The position numbers and the translations under genes were made by a program. The notes beneath the pieces were generated by a model. The model did not search any database, was not told where the DNA came from, and saw only the letters and a list, made by a program, of their open reading frames with translations. From positions 1 through 34,760 of IMG/VR virus record IMGVR_UViG_3300046328_000417: a stretch of DNA of 34,760 bases. The stretch is one strand, 5' to 3'. Positions 6,558 through 14,852 of the stretch are shown here, in pieces. The stretch is from a virus. Each line of letters opens with the position of its first letter. The first letter of the stretch is position 1.

Positions 6558-7432
6558 TGGCTGGATTTGGCAACATAGCGGAGTATGCCAGATCTGACGA
6601 AGAGGGGCGGTCTTGGGTTACTTCTTTCAGAAAATCCATCGGTGTGTCTGGAACAACTGGCAATCAATGGATTGACTGGTCTTTTTTCAGCGGTACACCC
6701 TTGCCAAATTATTATGCGTCTACGCCGTTAGAGTCAAATATTGTAGCAGCGCGTTCTGGTGTATATTTGCCGTCCGTGCCCGATTCGAGTATGTTTCTTC
6801 ATAACGTAACAGTCATGGGTAATGCTGCGTTATTTAATCTTAGTGTCAGGCAAAAACTTATTGTTTGCGATTATTTGCTTTATTATCCATACATTGATAT
6901 GTCCACAACTGACGAGCAAATTATGACGCAAGCTGAGACTATACCAAGGTATAATGCCGGAAGCGTTATTGCTGTTTGTCAATCTAGTATAACATCTACC
7001 GCGTCTTTTATAATTAATTACACCAATCAAGACGGCGTTTCGGGCAGAGTATCACCAGTAAATGACACTGTCTCCGCCCCAGAGGCGGGAGTATGCGTTT
7101 TAACAGCTTCAGGCTCATCAGCAAATGACCATCCGTTTTTACAGCTTCAAGAAAACGACACTGGGGTAAAGTCAATTGAAAGCGTTACTTTTACCTCAAC
7201 GGTTTCTGGGCTTATTTCATTGGTTATTGTTAAGCCAATTATAACCACATATTTATTTGAATCTATTGTGACGTCCACTAGGCAGGGGGCGGCATCCGCT
7301 CTTACAAGCGTGCTTATGCGAGCTGGCGCGCCAGAAATAAAAGACGGCGCAGTAATAAATTTCATATCGTATATTAACAACGGCGTGGAAGATCACTTTT
7401 TAACTGGACACATTGAAACTTATTGGAATTAG
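6557..7432 (+). CDS. phage structural protein, paralogue A
   Basis: The 291-residue beta-rich product is homologous to the next gene's product. Both share an N-terminal G.(A)G.W.D....G.P pattern, a central INYTNQDG/VNYLDTGG segment, the segment PFLQLQENDTGVKSIESV (PFLPLAVGDTGVSDIVSV in the neighbour), and PEIKDGAVINFI (PQIKDGAHIQFI). I know this family as phage virion proteins encoded near the coat gene. The exact role (decoration or head fibre) is uncertain. It overlaps the preceding gene as TAATG. Confidence 0.7.
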   Translation: MAGFGNIAEYARSDEEGRSWVTSFRKSIGVSGTTGNQWIDWSFFSGTPLPNYYASTPLESNIVAARSGVYLPSVPDSSMFLHNVTVMGNAALFNLSVRQKLIVCDYLLYYPYIDMSTTDEQIMTQAETIPRYNAGSVIAVCQSSITSTASFIINYTNQDGVSGRVSPVNDTVSAPEAGVCVLTASGSSANDHPFLQLQENDTGVKSIESVTFTSTVSGLISLVIVKPIITTYLFESIVTSTRQGAASALTSVLMRAGAPEIKDGAVINFISYINNGVEDHFLTGHIETYWN

Positions 7433-7442
7433 GAGAAAATAA

Positions 7443-8330
7443 ATGGGATTTACATCTTTAGATGACTTAATAAATCAAATAACCGTTAACGGCAAAACAG
7501 GAAGCCCTTATTACAATAAATCATTGGTGGCGGCTGGTACGGCCGGTGCATGGCAGGATTTGTGTGATTCAACAGGATATCCTGCGGCGCATACTTATGG
7601 CGCGGCTGATTTAACGTTTACCGATATGACAGACACTTTTTCTGAAGGCGCGCTTTACCATGGTGGAAACGTATCAACAGCAACAAAACACTTTACAACC
7701 GGTGGAGTTTCCGTTTCTGCGGCGGCTGGCGCGCCGTGGTTTCTCATGGCGATTGATGTTGTAGGGTACGTAAAGCTCTCTGGAACCAACGTGTCTACAA
7801 CCGGAACTAAAACAGTCACCATGACCGCATTAGGTGCTGGAGCGCGTTATCCTAACGGGGAAGGATTGCGTATGTATATGTCCGCACAAGGTGCGGCTCT
7901 CGGAGCAAACGCCCCAACCTGCATTGTCAACTATCTTGACACTGGCGGCGGTGCTGGAGCCACGACTACGTTCACATCTACCGCTTCAGCAACTAGGGGC
8001 AGTATTATTAACTCTGGAGCAGCAGCGAACAAATACAACCCGTTTTTGCCACTTGCTGTGGGCGATACCGGCGTTTCTGACATTGTTAGCGTTGTTTGGG
8101 CTGGGACGGCTCACGCCTCTGGTACGGTTGTCCTTAAGCTTGTCAAGCCATTGTGGATGCTGCCTGTGCCGTCATCCGGTGTTTACACTAAGGCCGACTT
8201 TGTAAACTCATTACCATCTTTGCCACAAATTAAAGACGGAGCGCACATCCAGTTCATAATGTACAATAATGCCGCAACAACAGCAGGCGGGTCAATAACG
8301 TGTGATTTTGATTACGCGTATGGTGGTTAA
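7443..8330 (+). CDS. phage structural protein, paralogue B
   Basis: The 295-residue product begins MGFTSLDDLINQITVNGKTG, the usual N-terminus of this phage structural family, and aligns over most of its length with the preceding gene's product. It has a strong GGAG ribosome-binding site before ATG 7443. Unlike paralogue A it keeps the SLDDLINQ start and the high Gly/Ala content typical of the family, so it is probably the ancestral-like copy and A the diverged one. No enzymatic motif is visible. Confidence 0.75.
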   Translation: MGFTSLDDLINQITVNGKTGSPYYNKSLVAAGTAGAWQDLCDSTGYPAAHTYGAADLTFTDMTDTFSEGALYHGGNVSTATKHFTTGGVSVSAAAGAPWFLMAIDVVGYVKLSGTNVSTTGTKTVTMTALGAGARYPNGEGLRMYMSAQGAALGANAPTCIVNYLDTGGGAGATTTFTSTASATRGSIINSGAAANKYNPFLPLAVGDTGVSDIVSVVWAGTAHASGTVVLKLVKPLWMLPVPSSGVYTKADFVNSLPSLPQIKDGAHIQFIMYNNAATTAGGSITCDFDYAYGG

Positions 8331-8331
8331 T

Positions 8332-8493
8332 ATGCAGAAGGAAATTATAGATATAGTGGCAAATTTTGATGGATGGAGAGGCAACTCTTATACTTTATCA
8401 ACCCTTGTTGCGGTTTTTGTTAAAGATAAATGCGTTGAGTTGTTGCGGGAAGATTACCCAGAGGCTGCTCGCAAGCTGGAGATTGATTTGTGA
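8332..8493 (+). CDS. small hypothetical protein (53 aa)
   Basis: The frame reads MQKEIIDIVANFDGWRGNSY and is predicted to be helical and acidic. It starts two bases after the preceding stop and ends overlapping the next gene (GTGA). An in-frame ATG at 8320 would add four residues, and the ribosome-binding site is weak for either start. No recognised family. Confidence 0.6.
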   Translation: MQKEIIDIVANFDGWRGNSYTLSTLVAVFVKDKCVELLREDYPEAARKLEIDL

Positions 8494-9257
8494 TAAAGCA
8501 AAACAATAACCGTTCGGCGATGGGGAGTGTTAAATTTTTTGGCTCACAAAACATTAGCGTTTTGGCTGCAAATTACCAACTTGTTGGGGCATACAGAAAC
8601 ATATTTGCTGGCCAAGGTGGGATAAATCCCAAGTCTGCAATCCCTGCTGGTGCAAGGCATCCGGTGGCCATACAAATGGCGCAGAAAGCTGGGGGACTGG
8701 CTTCAAGAAACGCTGCTAAGATTATTCTTGACGAAACTGGAGCTGCGGTCAAGGGGCTTCCAGCGTTTGGGACGGCAACGGTCACGCTTGATGTCACTGA
8801 CGCCACAGGGAAGCTGGTAATTTTTGCTGTCGGAACTGCTGATATTAGTTTTTCAGCGTCAGGGTCTATCTTCAGTATTGCAGCGGCTAGTGGCAGCGCA
8901 AGCATCACAATAACGCCAACAGGAACAATGAACGCCTCTGCTTATATGTCAGGGCAAGCAACGGCAACCATATCTCCAGCGGCAAACATTAGCGCGATAG
9001 GCTATATATCAGGCACATCATCCAGCGAGAGCGAGTTTTCACCTGCTGCGTTGTCTAATGCTGTTTGGGGGACAATTATCGAAAGCGGCTTTGACGCCCA
9101 AGAAATATTACGCCTTCTTTCTGCAGTGGCCGTAGGCAACGCAACAGGCCTTGAGGGGGCTGCTCCTGTGTTTAAAGATATATCAGGCTCCAAGCCAAGA
9201 GTTACAGCAACATATAATAACGGGACGCGTGAAATAACCGTGCTGGACGCAACATGA
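8490..9257 (+). CDS. phage protein with 20-residue beta repeats
   Basis: The 255-residue product has four degenerate 20-residue repeats, starting at about 94, 115, 135 and 155 (GTATVTL, GTADISF, GSASITI, GQATATI). They are followed by a C-terminal module AVWGTIIESGFDAQEILRLL ... PVFKDISGSKPRVTATY. Both parts are recurrent in phage structural proteins, where the C-terminal module follows various repeat domains. The start is GTG with GGAG eight bases upstream. Probable virion component; biochemical role unknown. Confidence 0.65.
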   Translation: MIKQNNNRSAMGSVKFFGSQNISVLAANYQLVGAYRNIFAGQGGINPKSAIPAGARHPVAIQMAQKAGGLASRNAAKIILDETGAAVKGLPAFGTATVTLDVTDATGKLVIFAVGTADISFSASGSIFSIAAASGSASITITPTGTMNASAYMSGQATATISPAANISAIGYISGTSSSESEFSPAALSNAVWGTIIESGFDAQEILRLLSAVAVGNATGLEGAAPVFKDISGSKPRVTATYNNGTREITVLDAT

Positions 9258-9664
9258 GTTACACTGGTTTATATTTTGGTTCTTATAATGGCGCTTGGTT
9301 TGGATCTGTATCGCAAGATGAAATAGAGCTTCTCGGCGGTATAATGACCAATGGAGATATATGGAGCCGCGCAAAAAAAATAGAACGCAAAAAACAAAAA
9401 CAAGCGATAGATATTATACAAGAAGTTCTTTCTGACGTTCGCTCTCACGAGCGGACACCAAAGTCAGCTTACTATGAAATATCAGAAAAATCACAACATA
9501 ACGAGCATCTTAAAGACGCTATTAAAGAAAACATACCGCACGATTTTGCGTATATTACAGAAAATCAATTGCAGGCGATACTACAAAAAATAACAAATGA
9601 ATATTTAAAGCTTATGAAAATTGTAGAAGATGATGAAATTATTATAGCTTTATATGCAAATTAG
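9254..9664 (+). CDS. hypothetical protein (136 aa)
   Basis: The start overlaps the preceding stop as ATGA. The N-terminus MSYTGLYFGSYNGAWFGSV is an aromatic/glycine repeat (YFGSYNG, WFGS) that commonly follows the preceding type of gene in phages. The remainder (residues 35-136) is helical, Lys/Glu/Ile-rich and AT-rich in DNA, unlike the N-terminus, so it may be a recombinant of two pieces. Function unknown. Confidence 0.6.
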   Translation: MSYTGLYFGSYNGAWFGSVSQDEIELLGGIMTNGDIWSRAKKIERKKQKQAIDIIQEVLSDVRSHERTPKSAYYEISEKSQHNEHLKDAIKENIPHDFAYITENQLQAILQKITNEYLKLMKIVEDDEIIIALYAN

Positions 9665-9700
9665 GTTTTGACCTAATCAAACACAAAAATCTTGTGTTTG
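9661..9700 (+). promoter_or_regulatory. two tandem hairpins before scaffold gene
   Basis: TTAGGT-TTTG-ACCTAA (9661-9676) is followed directly by a perfect 9-bp stem CAAACACAA / TTGTGTTTG (9678-9686 with 9692-9700, loop of five). The first hairpin shares the 12-base core AGGTTTTGACCT with the one at 3896-3907 before the portal gene. There is no clear U-run after the second stem, so RNA processing, attenuation or protection of the downstream scaffold/coat message is more likely than full termination. Confidence 0.5.
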
Positions 9701-9723
9701 TAACAAAAATGGAGAATAATACA

Positions 9724-10551
9724 ATGGAAAGTACAGATAATATTATTGATAATGCAGTGTCAGAGGCTTCAAGCGCCGAAACAATTGTGCCAGAGATCGA
9801 TAATGTAGAAGAGGCAGAGGCTCAAGACATTGAGCAGCCACAAGAAGACGGCGACGAAAGCGAGCAAGGCGATGAGGCCAAGCAGTCGGACTTACCTAAA
9901 GAAGTAAAAAAAGCACTTGATAAGAATAAACGGTATATCCGCAATCTCAGAGAGCGCGAAAAAGGTCTTTTGGCAGAGATTCAAAAGTTAAAATCTGAAA
10001 AAATTGAAGCCACTAAAATTGACCCTAATAGCTTTGACGGAACTTACGCAGACCTTATTAAAAAAGAGTCTATGGAAGAAATGAAGGCGCTACTGAGCCA
10101 AAATCAGCAGGAACACAAAATAAACCAACTGACGCTCCAGCAGCAGCAGATTATGGCAGAGCAAGACCAAGCAATAACGGTAGAGGCGGCAGAGTATGCC
10201 AAGCAATCCGATGATTTTGCTAAGGTAGTGCCGGCAAACGCAGAGAAACTCGACTCATTGCCGCCAGAAGTTCAAAGAATGTTTTATGAACTTGAAAGCC
10301 CTTCCCTTGCTGTATACGCGCTGGCTAAAGAAGGTAGAATTGAGCAACTAGCATATATGTCACCCTATATGGCTGCCGCTGAACTCGTTCAAGCTCAGTC
10401 AAGAGGACAGCAATATTTGCAAGCAAGCTCGAGAAAACAAGTAAGTAATGCTCCGGCTCCTATTCAGGGAGTGCGCGGAACGGCTAAGACAGCCCCCGCC
10501 CGCCTATCTGAAAAGAATCCGGATGATCTCTATAAATGGATAAATAATTAA
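9724..10551 (+). CDS. scaffolding protein (probable)
   Basis: The 275-residue product is very acidic at the N-terminus (EEAEAQDIEQPQEDGDESEQ) and then helical/coiled-coil with many Gln and Lys (about residues 60-170). It lies immediately before the coat gene. Composition, length (P22 gp8 is 303) and position are those of a head scaffold that directs coat assembly and leaves the procapsid. ATG 9724 is chosen because GGAG is at 9711-9714; upstream in-frame ATG 9709 and GTG 9694 lack a site and 9694 lies in the hairpin. Confidence 0.75.
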   Translation: MESTDNIIDNAVSEASSAETIVPEIDNVEEAEAQDIEQPQEDGDESEQGDEAKQSDLPKEVKKALDKNKRYIRNLREREKGLLAEIQKLKSEKIEATKIDPNSFDGTYADLIKKESMEEMKALLSQNQQEHKINQLTLQQQQIMAEQDQAITVEAAEYAKQSDDFAKVVPANAEKLDSLPPEVQRMFYELESPSLAVYALAKEGRIEQLAYMSPYMAAAELVQAQSRGQQYLQASSRKQVSNAPAPIQGVRGTAKTAPARLSEKNPDDLYKWINN

Positions 10552-10569
10552 CAAAAGGAAACTTAAATT

Positions 10570-11811
10570 ATGGCTAATAATATTTTAACAATGAAAAATG
10601 CCCCAGGTGTGGTGGCGAAGCTTGCTGCAAAAATGTTTGCAAACAAATTGCAGTTTGTGAAAACAATCGATCAAGCAGACGAAAGTGATTTTGGCGGTAA
10701 AAACGGCTTTAACGCTGGCGATACCATCTACATCAACAAGCCTTCACGCAGCATCCCAGGAACAACTCGTAACATTACGGGCGCTATTGGTGATATTGTC
10801 GAAGAAAAAACACCGTTGACGCTGAACATTCAGCGTGTTGACAGCGTTGCTCTTACATCAAATGAGATTGCGACTGACCTTGCTTTCAAAAGCTGGGCAA
10901 AACGCATTCTTGAGCCACGTATTTCTACAATGGCTCAGTTTGTTGAAAAAGACTTTTTACAAGCGGCATCTGATGCTGTTTTCAATTCAGTCGGTGTTCC
11001 AGGATCAAACGTATTTGATGTTGAAACTATGTTGCAAGCTAACCAAAAAATTACTGAGTTTGCTTGCCCTGACTTTGACAACAGAAACGTTCTTTTGTCT
11101 CCGTCTGCAATGACCAAAACAGTAAATGCTCGTAAAGGCCTCTTTCAATCTGCTGACAAAATTGCGTCTCAGTACATCAAAGGTCAAATGGGTGAAGCTG
11201 ACGGCTTTATGTACTACCAAAGCAATTTGCTGAACAACCACACCAACGGCAACGATGTTGTGTTTGAGGTTCGTACAACTGTATCAACAGAAGGCCAGTC
11301 AACTTTAGTTGTTGAAGGTTTAACTACAACCACAGGAACGGTTACAAAGGGAACAGTGTTCACTATTGCTACTGTTAACGCTGTTAACCCAGTGACCAAA
11401 GAAGACCTTGGCTACCTGCAACAGTTTACAGTAACTGCTGATGCTACTGCTGATGGGTCTGGATACGCCACTCTTAGCGTCTCTCCTGCGTTTTACACAT
11501 CTGCTTCTGGTGGATTGCAAAACATCACAGCGTTCCCTGTAGACGGTGACGCAATCACTCCTGTTGGGTCTGCTTCAGGCTCTTCTATTCAAAACCTTGC
11601 ATACCACAAGTCATCTTTCCGCATGGCTTCTGTGCCTTTGATTCTGCCTACAGGAAGCGTCGATATGGCGGCGCAAGAAACGTACGAAGGGATTACGATC
11701 CGTGTCATTTCTCAATATGACATCTTTACGGATCAAAGCATCATGCGTTTTGACTTCCTTGGCGGCCTTGCAAATGTACGTCCTGAGTGGGCGGTTCGAT
11801 TGCCTTCTTAA
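10570..11811 (+). CDS. P22-like major coat protein
   Basis: The 413-residue product follows the P22 gp5 plan: an HK97-fold core with an N-terminal arm, a beta-rich inserted segment at about 225-340 in the place of the gp5 I-domain (Thr/Val-rich, ending PVGSASG), and a C-terminal YEGITIRVISQYDIFTDQ ... RPEWAVRLP matching gp5 IRIVSQ ... TRPEAIGVGLP. It forms the capsid shell. AAAGGAAA precedes the ATG, and a strong intrinsic terminator follows, as expected for the most abundant structural gene. Confidence 0.9.
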   Translation: MANNILTMKNAPGVVAKLAAKMFANKLQFVKTIDQADESDFGGKNGFNAGDTIYINKPSRSIPGTTRNITGAIGDIVEEKTPLTLNIQRVDSVALTSNEIATDLAFKSWAKRILEPRISTMAQFVEKDFLQAASDAVFNSVGVPGSNVFDVETMLQANQKITEFACPDFDNRNVLLSPSAMTKTVNARKGLFQSADKIASQYIKGQMGEADGFMYYQSNLLNNHTNGNDVVFEVRTTVSTEGQSTLVVEGLTTTTGTVTKGTVFTIATVNAVNPVTKEDLGYLQQFTVTADATADGSGYATLSVSPAFYTSASGGLQNITAFPVDGDAITPVGSASGSSIQNLAYHKSSFRMASVPLILPTGSVDMAAQETYEGITIRVISQYDIFTDQSIMRFDFLGGLANVRPEWAVRLPS

Positions 11812-11818
11812 CTTAACT

Positions 11819-11850
11819 AGAGAGGGGTTTAACAACCCCTCTCTTTCTTT
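11819..11850 (+). terminator. intrinsic terminator after coat gene
   Basis: A perfect 11-bp stem AGAGAGGGGTT / AACCCCTCTCT (11819-11829 with 11834-11844) has a four-base TAAC loop and is followed by TTTCTTT. It lies seven bases after the coat stop. It would lower transcription of the downstream tail genes relative to coat. Confidence 0.85.
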
Positions 11851-11873
11851 ACCACAAATAGGAGATTAAAATT

Positions 11874-12173
11874 ATGACACAAGAAACAATTTTAAATGAA
11901 GGCGCATTTGATAAAGAAATTCGCGATCAAATTAACGCTAATTTTACGGAACTTTATGGCTCTAGCGGTACATTTACAGCAAACGGTGCAACTCCAGTAA
12001 CTGTTGCAAATACTGCTGTTACTGCTAATTCAAACATTATTTTTACTCTTAAGACAGTAGGCGGAACGGTCGGAGCTATGCCCCGTTGTGTGACAATTAC
12101 TCCTGGAACAGGGTTTAATGTCAATTGCACGGCCTCTGATACTTCGGTCTACAATTACCGCATTATTAGCTAG
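11874..12173 (+). CDS. small phage virion protein (probable)
   Basis: The 99-residue product contains NFTELYG followed by a repeating Thr/Val/Ala beta pattern ending TITPGTGF ... TASDTSVYNYRII, a widespread small phage protein pattern also found at the ends of tail and fibre proteins. GGAG lies before ATG 11874, just after the coat terminator. A decoration or head-tail role is possible; the sequence does not decide. Confidence 0.65.
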   Translation: MTQETILNEGAFDKEIRDQINANFTELYGSSGTFTANGATPVTVANTAVTANSNIIFTLKTVGGTVGAMPRCVTITPGTGFNVNCTASDTSVYNYRIIS

Positions 12174-12181
12174 GTAATGAC

Positions 12182-12334
12182 ATGATTAAACTGGTTAAGA
12201 ATAACAGTGTAAAGCTTATTGATAAAGAAAGTGGCCTTATCCAAATGCTGTTAAGCGATGGGTGGGTTGCCGAAAATCAAGAGGGCGAATATAAACAAGA
12301 ACAACCAAAACGTACTACAGGTCGAAAGAAATAG
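12182..12334 (+). CDS. small hypothetical protein (50 aa)
   Basis: The frame starts MIKLVKNNSVKLIDKESGLI, with LLSDGWVAEN in the middle and a basic, Lys/Arg-rich tail. Short proteins of this M(I)KLVK ... L...GW form occur next to head-completion genes in many phages. It fills the gap between its neighbours almost exactly, with AGGT shortly before the ATG. Function unknown. Confidence 0.6.
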   Translation: MIKLVKNNSVKLIDKESGLIQMLLSDGWVAENQEGEYKQEQPKRTTGRKK

Positions 12335-12337
12335 CAC

Positions 12338-13030
12338 ATGACGGGAACGGCTCTTGATATTATTACAGCCGGAATGCGTAAGGCAGGGATTCTGACAAAA
12401 ACGGAATCCCCCTCTGCGGACGAGGCGCAAGATGGGCTGGAAATGCTCAATGATCTTTTAGCAAGCAACGCTAATGAAGATTTGTTTGTCTACGCCAGAA
12501 CGCTTGAAAGCTTTACGCTATCAGGAGGAGTCGCGGACTATACTATAGGATCTGGCGGTGATTTTAACACTGTTCGCCCTGTTTTTATTGCCAACGCCTA
12601 TGTCCGTATAGGAACCCTTGATTACCCATTAAGCGTTATTCAAGACGGAGATTACGCCGATATTTCTTTAAAAAACCTTGCCTCAATACCATATTGGTTA
12701 AATTACACCAACGCCTACCCATTAGCTACAATTAAGCTTTACCCAGTCCCCTCTGCTGGTTGGACGTTATTTTTGCTGTCTGAAAAACCACTTTCTGAAT
12801 TTACACTTAATCAGACTGTAAGTTTGCCACCAGGCTGGGCAAGGTATCTTAAAAACCAACTTGCAGTAGAAATGGCTCCGGAATACGGGCAACAAGCGCC
12901 AGCGGAGACAGTAGATATAGCGGCGAAGGCAATGGCTGCGATTAAGCGCGGAGCCGCAAGAGTCAAGTCTATGGATAACCATATTGATTACGGCGGCCTA
13001 AGAAACGTCTTTACGGGGTGGGAAAATTGA
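12338..13030 (+). CDS. P22 gp4-like tail accessory factor
   Basis: The 230-residue product has the family features: an N-terminal helix with DEAQDGLEMLNDLLAS, aromatic/beta segments with YTIGSGGDFNTVRP, the motif ATIKLYPVPSAGWTL, and a C-terminal helical region with ALAVEMAPEYG-like sequence (LAVEMAPEYG). In P22, gp4 binds the portal as the first head-completion protein and carries a cell-wall hydrolase activity; whether this copy does cannot be read from it. It is followed by the gp10-like gene exactly as in P22. Confidence 0.82.
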   Translation: MTGTALDIITAGMRKAGILTKTESPSADEAQDGLEMLNDLLASNANEDLFVYARTLESFTLSGGVADYTIGSGGDFNTVRPVFIANAYVRIGTLDYPLSVIQDGDYADISLKNLASIPYWLNYTNAYPLATIKLYPVPSAGWTLFLLSEKPLSEFTLNQTVSLPPGWARYLKNQLAVEMAPEYGQQAPAETVDIAAKAMAAIKRGAARVKSMDNHIDYGGLRNVFTGWEN

Positions 13031-14430
13031 AAATTGGATTAGTCGGCCCTTCGTATGTACAAAGATCGCTTCCATTTGACGCACAGCGCAGCGTAAACCT
13101 ATTTCCTATTGCGGACGAGTCTGGGGCTGAAACTTCTAGTTTGTACGGCACACCTGGATTATCTTTATTTACCACGTGCGGTGCGGGGCCACATAGAGGT
13201 TCATTTAGATCATCTAATGGCCGCGCGTTCTTTGTTTCCGACTCCACATTGTACGAAGTTGATTCTAATGGGACAGCAACAAATATAGGCTCATTATTAA
13301 CAAGCTCTGGCCGCGTTTCTATGACAGAAGGGCTGACACAGCTTGCTGTTTGTGATGGAGAAAAGCTATATTATTTGACCTACTCGACAAACATCTTTGC
13401 TCAAGTTTCTGATCCAGATATTCCAACTAGCGTTGGTTTTGTCACCAATATTGACGGATATTTTATTGTTAACGAAAACGAAACAGGGCGTTTTTATATC
13501 TCTGCTATTAATGACGCCTCCACTTGGGACGCTTTGGATTTTGCCACGGCAGAAAGCAATCCAGACATACTGGTTGCTGCTATTAACGCAGTTGGGCAGC
13601 TATGGCTAATGGGAGAGATAGCGACTGAAATTTGGACTAACTCTGGGGCATCTTCATTCCCATTTGGACGAGTTGGCAATGTTGTTATGCAAGCGGGTGT
13701 TTTGGCTAAATACACAGCTCTAGAAATAGACAACAGCATCTTGTTTGTGGGGCGAGATAGGTTTGGTTCTGGTATGGTTTACAGAGCAAACGGTTTTACT
13801 CCGCAGCGCATTAGCACAACACCAATAGAAAAGCTGGTACAGGCCGCCCCAACTCCAGATGATATGTTTGCGTGGGCATACCAAGAAGAGGGGCATTTGT
13901 TCTACGTTATTTCAGGAGGAGGTTTAGAAACGTCTCTTGTTTATGACTTGACAACCCAACAATGGCATGAGCGCGCTTTTCTTAATGGGGATGGTAATTA
14001 CCAACAACACCTAGGTGCGACTTGTGTTTACGCTTTTGACAAGCAGCTTGTCGGCGATAGGCGTAATGGCAAGCTCTACGAAATGTCTCTTGATCTTTAC
14101 GATGATGCCGGAGAAGAAATAGCAAGAGAAAGAACATACACTCATTTGATTGACGAGAAAAAACAAATACGTTATAATTCATTGGAGATCAATTTCGAAA
14201 CTGGTGTTGGTCTGCAATCTGGGCAAGGCTCAGACCCACAAGTTTCCTTGCAAGTAAGCAAAGACGGCGCAAGAACATGGTCAGACTGGTTTAATGCCTC
14301 TATAGGGCGCATTGGCGAGTACCAAAAAACTGTAATATTTCGCAGATTAGGTATCGCCGAGATCATGACATTTAAAATTAGAATTACTGATGCTGTGAAA
14401 GTTGCCATTACAGGGAGTTACCTGAAATGA
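13027..14430 (+). CDS. P22 gp10-like packaged-DNA stabilisation protein
   Basis: At about 467 residues it matches P22 gp10 (472) in length, beta-propeller-like repeats and signature segments (SGRVSMTEGLTQLAV; RFYISAINDASTWDALDFATAESNPD; MQAGVLAKYTALEIDNSILFVG). In P22, gp10 forms the second ring of the tail, closing the portal after packaging. I chose TTG 13027, which overlaps the preceding TGA as TTGA and has GGGG about nine bases upstream; a GTG at 13018 is the alternative and adds three residues. Confidence 0.88.
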   Translation: MKIGLVGPSYVQRSLPFDAQRSVNLFPIADESGAETSSLYGTPGLSLFTTCGAGPHRGSFRSSNGRAFFVSDSTLYEVDSNGTATNIGSLLTSSGRVSMTEGLTQLAVCDGEKLYYLTYSTNIFAQVSDPDIPTSVGFVTNIDGYFIVNENETGRFYISAINDASTWDALDFATAESNPDILVAAINAVGQLWLMGEIATEIWTNSGASSFPFGRVGNVVMQAGVLAKYTALEIDNSILFVGRDRFGSGMVYRANGFTPQRISTTPIEKLVQAAPTPDDMFAWAYQEEGHLFYVISGGGLETSLVYDLTTQQWHERAFLNGDGNYQQHLGATCVYAFDKQLVGDRRNGKLYEMSLDLYDDAGEEIARERTYTHLIDEKKQIRYNSLEINFETGVGLQSGQGSDPQVSLQVSKDGARTWSDWFNASIGRIGEYQKTVIFRRLGIAEIMTFKIRITDAVKVAITGSYLK

Positions 14431-14852
14431 CGATTGCTATTCCACCGCTGTACGAAAAAATCACTCAAGACGACGATAAGGTTAATTTGAATTGGACTAT
14501 CTTTTTTCAGTCAGTTGCTGACGGGGATGTTGGCACTGTGTGGACGCCTACGTTTGTAAATTTGACTGCAGTTGGGACTCCGACTATTGAGGGGCGTTAT
14601 TACCAGTTATCAAAATACCTGACGTTTTTCCGCATTACAATTACGCCTGACACAAGCACATCATCTGTTGCCACATCAACGTACTGCGATAATATCCCTG
14701 TTGTTCCTAATGCCTCTGGGTTTTGCGCCGCCGTTGGTAATACAGTTGGAATTGGCCTAGGAATCGTGACAACCACAGGCCGTATTTACACTCCTGACTG
14801 GACTGGCGCGACAGTGCCTATAACCATTCTTGGCTTAGTGGAGGCTAGATAA
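14427..14852 (+). CDS. tail needle/fibre-like small protein
   Basis: The 141-residue product begins MTIAIPPLYEKITQDDDKVN and has a beta-rich body with WTPTFVNLTAVGTPTIEGRY and a terminal RIYTPDWTGATVPITILGLV. This is a common C-terminal type of phage fibre and tail-tip proteins. It overlaps the gp10-like stop as ATGA and occupies the position of the P22 tail needle gene 26. A role at the tail tip is inferred from that position. It lacks the long coiled coil of gp26, so the fold differs. Confidence 0.6.
   Translation: MTIAIPPLYEKITQDDDKVNLNWTIFFQSVADGDVGTVWTPTFVNLTAVGTPTIEGRYYQLSKYLTFFRITITPDTSTSSVATSTYCDNIPVVPNASGFCAAVGNTVGIGLGIVTTTGRIYTPDWTGATVPITILGLVEAR

Noticed and set aside
7323-7334. 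12-base palindrome with a GGCGCGCC core, and a second GGCGCGCC near 7727
   Set aside because: Both encode the same Ala-Gly-Ala-Pro residues in the two paralogues, so codon choice explains them.
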